From Saccharibacillus deserti (GTDB taxonomy: Bacteria > Bacillota > Bacilli > Paenibacillales > Paenibacillaceae), in contig NZ_JABJVN010000007.1 in the NCBI RefSeq assembly GCF_013618475.1, forward strand, positions 152,931-216,930: a DNA stretch of 64,000 nucleotides, given 5' to 3'. This document shows, piece after piece, positions 33,480 to 41,627 of this stretch. Below the pieces are notes generated by a model. That model searched no databases, was not told the origin of the DNA, and saw only the letters and a program-made list of their open reading frames with translations. The position numbers were made by a program, and so were the translations under genes. Position 1 is the stretch's first letter. Every line of letters begins with the position of its first letter.

Positions 33480-35261
33480 ATGGGCACCAATCCGAACAAG
33501 ACAAAAGAAATTAGCCGTCCGGAATATCCGCGGCCGCAGTTTCAACGGGATCAGTGGGTCAACCTCAATGGCGAATGGGAATTTGCGTTTGACGACGATA
33601 ACCGGGGCGGCGAAGCGGGATGGTCGGGAGGCAAACGGGCTTTGGAGGGGAAGATCCAGGTGCCGTTCGCGTACCAGAGCCGGCTTAGCGGAATCGGGGA
33701 GACGGATTTTCATGACAATGTCTGGTACCGCCGCCTGTTCGAAGTACCGGAATCGTTCGCGGACGGACAGGTGCTGCTGCACTTCGGAGCGGTCGATTAC
33801 GCGGCCCGGGTCTGGGTGAACGGCGTGTTCGTTGCTTCGCACGAAGGCGGACACACGCCGTTCAAAGCGGATATTACCCATGCGCTGAACGGGGACGGAA
33901 CGCCGAATACGCTGGTTGTGCAGGCACTTGACGAAAGCCGAAATCTGGAACTTCCGCGCGGCAAACAGTTTTGGAAAAAAGATTCGGCCAGCATTTTCTA
34001 TACGCGCACGACCGGAATCTGGCAGACGGTATGGATCGAGGCGGTGCCCAAGATCTATCTGGACAAAGTCAAACTTACCCCGGACATCGACCGCAAATGC
34101 GTAGAGATCGTGCCGCATATCGCGAACTTCGCGCCGGGCCGGGATCTGCGGCTGCGCGTCTCGATTGATTTTCAGGGCGTGCGCGTGACCGAGCAGACCT
34201 ACGACGTCACCGGACGCACGATGACCCATACGATCGGACTGCATAACTTCAACGCGCAGGAACGCGAAACGCTGTGGGCGCCGGAGCATCCGAACCTATA
34301 CGATATTTCGTATACGCTGCTGGACGGCGACAGCGAAACGGATCGGGTGGACAGCTATTTCGGCATGCGCAAAATATCGGTCGAAGGCGGCCGGCTGTGC
34401 CTCAACAACAGTCCGTACAAAATGAAGCTGGTGCTGGATCAAGGTTATTTCCCGGACGGGATTCTGACGCCTCCGAGCGAAGCGGCGATCCGGCGGGACA
34501 TCGAATTGACGAAAGAAATGGGCTTCAACGGCGCGCGCAAGCACCAGAAACTCGAAGATCCGCGTTATCTGCACGGGTGCGACAAGCTCGGCCTGCTGGT
34601 CTGGAGCGAAGCGGCCAACGCGTACAGCTATTCGGACGAGTACGTGGAACGCTTCAACCGGGAGTGGATCGAATCGGTCGACCGCGATTACAATCATCCG
34701 TCGATCGTTGTCTGGGTACCGCTGAACGAGAGCTGGGGCGTGCCGGATCTGGCGCGAAATCCGGTCCAGCAGCATCATTCGCTCTCGCTCGTCTACCTTA
34801 CCAAGTCGCTCGATCCGATGCGTCCGGTCATTTCGAACGACGGCTGGGAGCACACGGTCAGCGACCTGGTCACCATTCACGATTACGAGTGGCGGCGCGA
34901 AGTGCTCGAAGAACGGTACACGGCAGCGGAAAAAGCGCTCAGCCTGGTTCCCGGCGGCCATGCGGTGATGGCGCAAGGCTATTCGTACAAGGGAGAGCCG
35001 CTGCTGGTGACGGAGTTCGGCGGAATCGGCTACCAAAAAAGCGAATGGGAAGGCTGGGGCTACTCCGGCGCAAGCAGCGACGAAGATTTCGAGGAACGTC
35101 TGCGGAATGTAATCGGGCCGCTGCTGGCATCCGAGTTGGTGCAGGGCTACTGCTATACCCAACTGACCGACGTCGAGCAGGAGATCAACGGCCTGCTGAC
35201 GTACGACCGGGTGCCGAAGATTCCGCTGGAGAAGATTCGGGCGATCAACGAAGGACGTTAA
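33480..35261 (+). CDS. glycoside hydrolase family 2 enzyme
   Basis: The 593-residue protein has a GH2 sugar-binding domain (about 15-185, VWYRRLFEVPESF, HFGAVDYAARVWVNGVFV) and an immunoglobulin-like middle domain. A TIM barrel from about 290 follows, with the acid/base glutamate in PLNESWG and the nucleophile in VTEFGGIG. GH2 includes beta-galactosidases, beta-glucuronidases and beta-mannosidases; this short form without signal peptide is cytoplasmic and its sugar is unknown. AAAGGAG precedes the ATG. It is divergent from the winged-helix regulator, its probable controller. Confidence 0.9.
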   Translation: MGTNPNKTKEISRPEYPRPQFQRDQWVNLNGEWEFAFDDDNRGGEAGWSGGKRALEGKIQVPFAYQSRLSGIGETDFHDNVWYRRLFEVPESFADGQVLLHFGAVDYAARVWVNGVFVASHEGGHTPFKADITHALNGDGTPNTLVVQALDESRNLELPRGKQFWKKDSASIFYTRTTGIWQTVWIEAVPKIYLDKVKLTPDIDRKCVEIVPHIANFAPGRDLRLRVSIDFQGVRVTEQTYDVTGRTMTHTIGLHNFNAQERETLWAPEHPNLYDISYTLLDGDSETDRVDSYFGMRKISVEGGRLCLNNSPYKMKLVLDQGYFPDGILTPPSEAAIRRDIELTKEMGFNGARKHQKLEDPRYLHGCDKLGLLVWSEAANAYSYSDEYVERFNREWIESVDRDYNHPSIVVWVPLNESWGVPDLARNPVQQHHSLSLVYLTKSLDPMRPVISNDGWEHTVSDLVTIHDYEWRREVLEERYTAAEKALSLVPGGHAVMAQGYSYKGEPLLVTEFGGIGYQKSEWEGWGYSGASSDEDFEERLRNVIGPLLASELVQGYCYTQLTDVEQEINGLLTYDRVPKIPLEKIRAINEGR

Positions 35262-35354
35262 ACGTGCCGCGCTCGGACTGTTTGGATTTGCTGCTGGATG
35301 CCGCAAGCATTCAAGAATACGAATAACAGGTTGGACAGAAAAAGAAAGCCGGTT

Positions 35355-35416
35355 TTGCCCGCAATAAACAGCCTTCTCCGGCAGACGGAGGGCTGTTTTT
35401 GCGGGCAATTTTTTTC
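35355..35416 (+). terminator. long two-part terminator after GH2
   Basis: An outer stem TTGCCCGCAA/TTGCGGGCAA encloses an inner AACAGCC/GGCTGTT stem with a CTCCG/CGGAG tip, followed by seven or more T residues. The rest of the 35262-35641 gap shows a CCTTTAAAGG palindrome near 35503 and no supported gene. Confidence 0.85.
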
Positions 35417-35641
35417 TGAAAAAAGAATAATGTCCAACGATCCGGCGTCCAATCGGGAAAACACTGCGAATTCGAGCTTTTTTCGCGGCCGTCGTGTTAC
35501 CCTTTAAAGGAACAAGTTGTGCAAGAAACGGCGGATCATTCGCTCCGTACAAGGGTACAAAATGAGAAGAGAGCGATTCGGTTCCGCGCGGATCGGCTCG
35601 ATCAGAGATAAATCGATATTTCGACGAAAAGGATGAGGCCG

Positions 35642-37522
35642 ATGTCGCAACGCAAAAAAACAAACGAATCCGGCCGTAAGGGACCGGCCGAGCGCAAGCC
35701 GCCCGATCCGCGCGGGATTCCCGTAGAAAACGAAGTGGCTGCGCCGCAGCCCGATGCCCGCTTCTCGAAAGGTCTGGATATCGCCGAAATCCTGGAAGCT
35801 TCGGTCGCGGCGTTTGTCACGGACGAAGGTTGGGTTCGCAAGACCGCCCCGACCGGAACGTCCGCGAATGCAAGCAAAAATGCGGGAGCCGTTTCTTCCG
35901 GATATCCGGCGAAAAAGTCTTCCGGCGGCGCAAAGCCGGCGGCTTCGTGCGCACGGGTTCCCGAGGCCTTTTCCGCCTCCGCTTCTGCCGCAAGCCGGAC
36001 GGCGCTGCAGCCGCCGTCCCCGGAAAGCGAAGAGGTTCCGGAAGCCCCGCCTCATCCCGATCGCGACAAACTCCGCTCGAATGCGGCCCATGATCGCGAA
36101 GAAATCACGGACGAAGACTTGGTCGAACTGACGATCGAACAGTTCAAAGAGAAGCTGCAGAGCGGCCGCTGGACCTGTCTGCAGCTGACGGAAGCTTATT
36201 TGGCGCGTATCGAGCGGCTGGACGGGAAGCTGAATGCGGTCTTGGAAGCGAATCCGGATGCCGCTGCGCTGGCCAAGCAGCTCGACGATAACTTCGACGA
36301 GTTGGGTTCGCTGCCGCTGTACGGTGTCCCGATTCTGCTCAAAGACAATATCGATACGGCGGACCGGATGACCACTTCCGCGGGTTCGCTGGCGCTTGAA
36401 GGGCGCCGGGCCAAACGGGATGCTTTTGCAGTCGCCAAACTGCGCGATGCGGGCGCGATTCTGCTCGGCAAAGTCAATATGACGGAATGGGCGAATTACA
36501 TGTCGGAAGATATGCCGTCCGGCTACAGTTCGCGCGGCGGTCAGACAAACAATCCGTACGGCGACCATCCCGTCGGCGGTTCCAGTACCGGCAGTGCCGC
36601 CGCCGTCTCGGCCAACTTTGCGCTCGGAACGATCGGGTCGGAGACTTCGGGTTCTATCGTAAGCCCGGCCGCGGCGCATTCGGTTGTCGGCATCAAGCCG
36701 ACCGTCGGTCTGATCAGCCGCAGCGGGGTGATTCCGCTATCTTTGACGCAGGATACGCTCGGTCCGATTGCCCGTACGGTACTCGATGCCGCATTGATTC
36801 TCGAAGCGATGGCTTTCGGCGACGAAGCCGACGCCTGCACGCTGCTGCCGCAGCGTCCGATGTCTTTTCTGCCGGGACGAATGGAACTGCCCGGCCGCTT
36901 GAAGGTCGGAGTCGTCTCGGCCTTCGCCGATTCGCTGGGCGCGGAGACTTCCGCCGTTTTCGAGCGGGCGCTCGGCGGATTGGAAGCCGCCGGAATCGAA
37001 GTGAAACGGGGCCTTGAACTGCCGGCCTATGAGGACGAATGGGACGGTACCGTGCTGCGGCGCGAATTCAAGGCGGCGATCGACGCTTTCCTGGCGGATC
37101 AACCCGAAGGACCCGGCGATCTGGCCGCATTGATCGAAGCCAACCGGGCGAATCCGCAGGAGCATCTGCGCTACGGACAGAATTTGCTGGAAGAATCGGA
37201 GGAAGCGGGCGGCAGTCTGGAAGACGACGAGTATGTATCGAGCAAGGAACGGGGGGTCCGGCGCGCCGGCGAAGAAGGCATCGATCTTGCGCTTGAGCGG
37301 TACGGCGTGCACGCGCTCGTCTTCACGGACTATGCGGGGTCGGACCTGGCGGCCCGCGCGGGTTATCCGCTGGTCTCCGTACCGGCGGGATATACGGAGT
37401 CCGGTCGTCCGGTCGGTCTGCTGCTGTCGGGTACGGCGCTGTCCGATCCGCTGCTGATCGAGATCGCTTACCGTTTCGAACGGGCAACCCGCAAGCGTCA
37501 AGTTCCCAAAGCTTTTCGTTAG
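35642..37522 (+). CDS. amidase-signature hydrolase with disordered N-terminal extension
   Basis: The ATG at 35642 is preferred because AAAGG lies nine bases upstream; the ATG at 35633 abuts that site. The 626-residue product has about 155 residues of Ala/Ser/Pro/Glu-rich sequence without a signal peptide, then an amidase-signature domain. The catalytic Ser-cisSer-Lys set is visible as K234 (LLKDN), S314 (GGSSTGSAAA) and S338 (SGSIVSPA). The family cleaves amides such as Glu-tRNA, peptide or small amides; GatA itself is unlikely because of the extension and the isolated context. The substrate is unknown. Confidence 0.9.
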   Translation: MSQRKKTNESGRKGPAERKPPDPRGIPVENEVAAPQPDARFSKGLDIAEILEASVAAFVTDEGWVRKTAPTGTSANASKNAGAVSSGYPAKKSSGGAKPAASCARVPEAFSASASAASRTALQPPSPESEEVPEAPPHPDRDKLRSNAAHDREEITDEDLVELTIEQFKEKLQSGRWTCLQLTEAYLARIERLDGKLNAVLEANPDAAALAKQLDDNFDELGSLPLYGVPILLKDNIDTADRMTTSAGSLALEGRRAKRDAFAVAKLRDAGAILLGKVNMTEWANYMSEDMPSGYSSRGGQTNNPYGDHPVGGSSTGSAAAVSANFALGTIGSETSGSIVSPAAAHSVVGIKPTVGLISRSGVIPLSLTQDTLGPIARTVLDAALILEAMAFGDEADACTLLPQRPMSFLPGRMELPGRLKVGVVSAFADSLGAETSAVFERALGGLEAAGIEVKRGLELPAYEDEWDGTVLRREFKAAIDAFLADQPEGPGDLAALIEANRANPQEHLRYGQNLLEESEEAGGSLEDDEYVSSKERGVRRAGEEGIDLALERYGVHALVFTDYAGSDLAARAGYPLVSVPAGYTESGRPVGLLLSGTALSDPLLIEIAYRFERATRKRQVPKAFR

Positions 37523-37738
37523 GAACCGGCCGGCTGCCGCGTTCTTTGTATAAGCGGCGGAAATGTCCGGGCCCCAAGCCCCGCAGATCCGCGGCCGAGG
37601 CAAGTGCACGGGCCGCCGATCGAACGGTTATACAGGTTTCAAGCAGGAAAACGCAAGGCGGCGGCGAAGGTAGCTGTACGAGCGGGCAGAAGAACGGAAC
37701 GCCCGAAAGCCGGACTTTTTTAGAGGGAGGAGATAGAG

Positions 37739-39583
37739 ATGGAGACCGAAAAAGAAACGTTCGTGGATGAAGCGGCGGCGGAAGTCCTGATCCGAACGCC
37801 GCGTCTGGTGATCCGCAGATTCGGTCAGGGAGAGTGGCCGCAGCTGCTGAAGTATCTGCAGGACGACGGCGTCGCGGATTATTTCCCGGAAGGCGCCTAC
37901 ACCGAGCAGCGGCTGCGCGACATGACCGCCGATCCCTATCTGTACGCGCTGGTTCTGCACGATGACGAAGAAGTGATCGGCCATGCCTTTTCCCGTCCAG
38001 GCCTTCAGCCTCTGACGGGAATGATCGGGCTCGGCATCCGTTCGGATTATCGCCGATGCGGTCTGGGCAGCGAGACGGCCCGCGCTTTGTTCCGGCACGC
38101 TTTTGCCGAACAGGGGCTGCACCGGATTACGGTATCTTGTACGCCGGAGAACCTGGCGCTGCGCGCCATGCTGGAGAAGCTCGGACTGCGCATGGAAGCC
38201 TTTTTCCGCAAAAGCGTGCCTACGGTAGACGGCGAATGGCGGGACGAATGCGTGTACTCGCTGCTGGAAGACGAGTGGCTGATCGGAGAAAGCCTGCTTG
38301 CGCTGCGCGAGAACGGTGAACGTTTCCGCCTGGAAGATCTGCTGGCACCGGCTTTGGAACAACCGGGTACCCAGCCGCAGGACGAACGCACGGAAATCGC
38401 CGTGTACACGGTATCAGCCGGCGATCCGCCTGCAGCGGATGAAGACGAAGACCCGGATTCTCCGAGCTGGCCGGAAGCGGCCGCTTTGGTCGATGAAGAG
38501 CTTCACCATCCCGCGGCCGAAGAGGAGACTTTTCCTGTGGCCGATCCGTTTGACGAACCGGACTTTCCTCAGGTCACGGCTGCCATCGGCAGACCCGACG
38601 GCTCGATTGCCGCGCCATTCGTTCCGATCATGCCGGCTTCGGTCGTCGCTTCCGTAATCGAACCGGATACCTCGACCCCGACAGTCGAAGGGACCGTGGT
38701 CGGCGTCGAACGGTCGACGGAGACCGATCCGATGGACGGACTGATCGAACAGCGGATCGACGGCGTGCCTTTCGTGCTGCGCAGGCTGCACGATTTCAAC
38801 TGGCTGGCGCCTTTTGGCCGAGTCTTTCGCGTATGGGACCGTCAGGATTCCGGCAATCTCTCGTTCGGACTCGAGATCGAAGACCAGCATGTTTTCATCA
38901 AATACGCCGGAGCATCTACCGCGGATTATGCCGGCCATCCGGCCGATGCGGTGAAGAGGCTGAGAGAAGCGGCGGATCTGTATGAAACGCTGCGCCATCC
39001 CGCACTGACCCAGGTGCTCGACCATTTTGAAACGCAAGGCGGGTATGCGGTGCTGTTCGAATGGGCGGAAGGCCAACTGCTGCGTCCCGGCGCGGACGAG
39101 GACGGCGATACCGTTATTTCCCGCTTCCGCAGACTGCCGATCGCCGAGCGGATGGAGGCGATGGAGACGGTATTCGAATTTCATGCCCATGTCGAAGCGC
39201 TCGGCTATGTCGCCATCGATTTCTACGACGGCAGTCTGATCTACGACTTCTCGACCGGCCGGCTGACGATCTGCGATATCGATCTCTACCGGCCTGCTCC
39301 GTATGTGAACGAAATGGGCCGGATGTGGGGTTCTTCCCGCTTCATGTCTCCGGAAGAGTATGAACTTGGCGCCGTTATCGATTCCCGAACGAATGTGTAC
39401 GCGATGGGAGCCATGGCGTTCTGCCTGCTCGGCGGAGAACGGGACCGTTCGCCCGAGCTGTGGGACGCCGGGGAAGCGCGCTATCGCCTGGCACTCCGCG
39501 CCGTCTCGCCGGACCGCGAAGACCGCTTTTCCTCTGTCCGCGAGATGCTAGAGGCCTGGAGAACCGCCGGCCCGCTCCGATGA
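37739..39583 (+). CDS. GNAT acetyltransferase fused to an atypical protein-kinase-like domain
   Basis: This 614-residue single frame has a RimJ-like GNAT domain (about 15-190: LIRTPRLVIRRFGQGEW, RSDYRRCGLGSETARALF, TPENLALRAMLEKLGLR). An acidic linker (about 195-340) follows, then a kinase-like domain. That domain keeps a VAIK-like lysine (K388 in FIKYAG), an HRD-like aspartate (D494 in AIDFYDGSLIYDF), a DFG-like aspartate (D513 in ICDIDL) and an APE-like SPEE. The usual catalytic-loop Lys and Asn are Tyr and Ser, and the DFG glycine is Asp. Activity is uncertain. GGGAGGAG precedes the ATG. It could couple protein acetylation to phosphorylation, which is speculative. Confidence 0.85.
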   Translation: METEKETFVDEAAAEVLIRTPRLVIRRFGQGEWPQLLKYLQDDGVADYFPEGAYTEQRLRDMTADPYLYALVLHDDEEVIGHAFSRPGLQPLTGMIGLGIRSDYRRCGLGSETARALFRHAFAEQGLHRITVSCTPENLALRAMLEKLGLRMEAFFRKSVPTVDGEWRDECVYSLLEDEWLIGESLLALRENGERFRLEDLLAPALEQPGTQPQDERTEIAVYTVSAGDPPAADEDEDPDSPSWPEAAALVDEELHHPAAEEETFPVADPFDEPDFPQVTAAIGRPDGSIAAPFVPIMPASVVASVIEPDTSTPTVEGTVVGVERSTETDPMDGLIEQRIDGVPFVLRRLHDFNWLAPFGRVFRVWDRQDSGNLSFGLEIEDQHVFIKYAGASTADYAGHPADAVKRLREAADLYETLRHPALTQVLDHFETQGGYAVLFEWAEGQLLRPGADEDGDTVISRFRRLPIAERMEAMETVFEFHAHVEALGYVAIDFYDGSLIYDFSTGRLTICDIDLYRPAPYVNEMGRMWGSSRFMSPEEYELGAVIDSRTNVYAMGAMAFCLLGGERDRSPELWDAGEARYRLALRAVSPDREDRFSSVREMLEAWRTAGPLR

Positions 39584-39639
39584 CGAACGAAGCGCGGCCG
39601 CTCATTCGGCCGTGCCTGCTGCGTCCTATCGCCTATCGC

Positions 39640-39733
39640 AAAAGATCCGGTTTCTCCGGGTTTTCGAATCCGACCCCAAGCGCAGACGGCGCAGAGACAG
39701 ATTCGAAAGCCGATCGGAGAAACCGGATCTTTT
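39640..39733. repeat. long two-step inverted repeat between convergent genes
   Basis: Outer arms of 19 bases match perfectly: AAAAGATCCGGTTTCTCCG (39640-39658) and CGGAGAAACCGGATCTTTT (39715-39733). Inner arms GGTTTTCGAATC (39659-39670) and GATTCGAAAGCC (39700-39711) match at 11 of 12. The loop is 29 bases. T runs flank both ends, so it probably ends transcription of both the GNAT-kinase gene and the Rrf2 gene. It is far longer than the other terminators here. Confidence 0.85.
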
Positions 39734-39802
39734 TGGTGCATAACCACAAAACGATCAGACCCGATACGAAAACAACAGAAGAATAACAGTGGAAGAATAC
39801 GC

Positions 39803-40225
39803 TTATTCGATGTGCCCGGCCGCATGCCCGGAAACGATCATCTCGTCCGCCACCTGGCCGATTGTCGTCGTGCGCAGATGCTCGTCCATTTTGCGTTCGG
39901 ATTCCCGCATGACCGCATCGACGAGGCAGCCCGGACCGTTGGAGTCGCAGCCTTTGAACAGCGGCGTTGTGCCTTCGATCGCCTGAATGATGTCGAGAAA
40001 CGAAATTTCGTGTTTGCTGCGGCGCAGACAGTACCCGCCCTGGGCGCCGGAATAGGAATCGATCAATCCGGCTTTGGCCAGCTTGGTCAGGATTTTCGAC
40101 AGGTAGGTCGGAGAGACATTTTGTTTGGCCGCCAGCTCCTGTACGCCGACCTTGAGTCCGGGCGTTCGCGCCGCAAGATCGAGCATGGTGTGCAGCGCGT
40201 AGTTGGTACCTTTGGAATAATTCAT
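39803..40225 (-). CDS. Rrf2 family transcriptional regulator
   Basis: The 140-residue protein has the Rrf2 winged helix (YALHTMLDLAAR, VQELAAKQNVSPTYLSKILTKLAKAGLI) and the wing SGAQGGYCLRR. The cluster region reads KGCDSNGPGCLV with two cysteines, where NsrR and IscR have three. It may bind an altered iron-sulfur cluster or none, as in CymR-like members. GAGGATG precedes the ATG. The target genes are not evident; a palindrome upstream of its own start suggests autoregulation. Confidence 0.9.
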   Translation of the reverse strand: MNYSKGTNYALHTMLDLAARTPGLKVGVQELAAKQNVSPTYLSKILTKLAKAGLIDSYSGAQGGYCLRRSKHEISFLDIIQAIEGTTPLFKGCDSNGPGCLVDAVMRESERKMDEHLRTTTIGQVADEMIVSGHAAGHIE

Positions 40226-40246
40226 CGTTTATCATCCTCAATCCTG

Positions 40247-40262
40247 AATTGGAATACCGATT
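40247..40262. promoter_or_regulatory. imperfect palindrome upstream of the Rrf2 gene
   Basis: AATTGG (40247-40252) and CCGATT (40257-40262) form a 16-base dyad with one mismatch, 22 bases before the Rrf2 start codon on the minus strand. It is a candidate autoregulatory site. Confidence 0.35.
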
Positions 40263-40432
40263 GCAAGGGGTTGACCCGGCGGAACTCGAACCGGAATCGC
40301 TCTTTTTCTATTGTCGCAATCCTGGGATGCCCCGTCAATCTTCTTCGAAACGGGAAAACATTTGCCGGGGGACTAGGTGACGGCGGTGCAGAGTGATATA
40401 ATCTTGGAAACTACGAAGCGGGAGGCGTTTAT

Positions 40433-40852
40433 ATGACCACTATCCAGTATCTCGACAGTCTTGAATCGATCCAGCAAGATTCGTTCGCCGAAGGCTTTTT
40501 CGACGGTTGGCCGAATCGGCCGAGTCCGGAGACGTTTGTCCGTATGCTGCAGGGATCGGCTTATGTGGTCCTTGCGCAGGATTCGGACACCGGGAAGATC
40601 ATCGGGTTTGTGAATGCGCTTTCCGACGGCGTATTGAGCGCGTACATTCCGCTGCTGGAAGTCGTGCCGTCGCATCAGGGTCAGGGAATCGGGCGCGAAC
40701 TTGCACGGCGTCTGCTCAAAAAGCTGGATGCCTATTACATGGTCGACTTGATGTGCGATCCGGAACTGGAAAGTTTCTACGCCCGGCAGGGCATGCGTCC
40801 GGCGAACGGCATGACGCTGCGCAATTACAAAAATCAAAAAGGCATCTCGTAA
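40433..40852 (+). CDS. GNAT family N-acetyltransferase
   Basis: The 139-residue GNAT has the core strand AYVVLAQDSDTGKIIGFVNAL, the CoA loop EVVPSHQGQGIGRELARRLL and the end FYARQGMRPANGM. Its small size and LMCDPELESFYARQGM ending resemble the GNATs of Bacillales that act on small amines; the substrate is unknown. CGGGAGG precedes the ATG and a TATAAT lies at 40397-40402 without a clear -35. Confidence 0.87.
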   Translation: MTTIQYLDSLESIQQDSFAEGFFDGWPNRPSPETFVRMLQGSAYVVLAQDSDTGKIIGFVNALSDGVLSAYIPLLEVVPSHQGQGIGRELARRLLKKLDAYYMVDLMCDPELESFYARQGMRPANGMTLRNYKNQKGIS

Positions 40853-40922
40853 AACGATCCCGATCCTCCCTCTTCAAAGAGGCCGTATCATGAGGGGAAT
40901 AAGGGATCGGCGCAGCCGGGGG

Positions 40923-40963
40923 CGGGCGGAGACAGGGATTCATACCGTCTTCCGCCCGTTTTC
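40923..40963 (+). terminator. terminator
   Basis: CGGGCGGA (40923-40930) pairs with TCCGCCCG (40951-40958) with further GAC/GTC and GG/CC pairs inside, followed by TTTT. Confidence 0.7.
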
Positions 40964-41005
40964 GCGTGGTTTCTTTTTGCGGAAGCATACAAGGAGGGAG
41001 GATCG

Positions 41006-41500
41006 ATGGACGCTTATCCCATCGTATTTTTTTGTTTGGCTATTACACTCCACAATAGCGAAGAAGCAATTTGGCTGCCCCGATGGTCACAGCAAACTTC
41101 GGAATTTCAAAAGCCGGTTACTTCCAGTGAATTTCGTTTTGCCGTTATTTGCATAACTGTGCTGGCTTATTTGTCGGCTTTTAGTTTTGCCTATAGGCCG
41201 GAATCGGATGCAGCGAAATGGATGTTTACAGGGTTTTTGGGCTCCATGGTTGTGAATGCTATTTTTCCTCATCTGATTGTGACTCTTTTGACGAAAAAGT
41301 ATGCACCCGGACTCTTGAGCGGCTTACTGCTCAATCTTCCAATAAATTCGCGGGTGATCTGCCGGATGTTTGCGGACCATTCCATAACATGGAAAGAATT
41401 AGTTCTGTCTACACTCGGAGTAGGGATCGGTTTATTGACCTTGATTCCTGTCTTGTTTAAAATCGGCGGACACATCGCTTCTTCCGAACCGGTAGATTAA
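41006..41500 (+). CDS. HXXEE-motif membrane protein
   Basis: The 164-residue membrane protein carries LHNSEEAIWLPRW near the N-terminus, the defining motif of the HXXEE family (unknown function). About four or five hydrophobic helices follow (FAVICITVLAYLSAFSFAY, WMFTGFLGSMVVNAIF, ELVLSTLGVGIGLLTLIPVL). ACAAGGAGGGAGG precedes the ATG. Its base composition is visibly lower in GC than its neighbours and it uses AT-rich codons (ttg, tta, aat), suggesting recent acquisition. It sits alone between two terminators. Confidence 0.85.
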   Translation: MDAYPIVFFCLAITLHNSEEAIWLPRWSQQTSEFQKPVTSSEFRFAVICITVLAYLSAFSFAYRPESDAAKWMFTGFLGSMVVNAIFPHLIVTLLTKKYAPGLLSGLLLNLPINSRVICRMFADHSITWKELVLSTLGVGIGLLTLIPVLFKIGGHIASSEPVD

Positions 41501-41520
41501 GTAATCAGTATGGGCGAACA

Positions 41521-41560
41521 AAAAAAGGGAAAACCCGCTGCTGCGGGTTTTCCCTTTTTG
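41521..41560. terminator. strong bidirectional terminator
   Basis: AAAAAGGGAAAACCCGC (41522-41538) pairs with GCGGGTTTTCCCTTTTT (41543-41559), an almost perfect stem with A and T runs at the base. It lies between the convergent HXXEE and MFS genes. Confidence 0.92.
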
Positions 41561-41627
41561 GTGCCGCTTGTTATCGCTAGGCGCTTGCAGCCGGACCTGC
41601 TTATCCTTGTAAGGAAGCGGAGAACGC

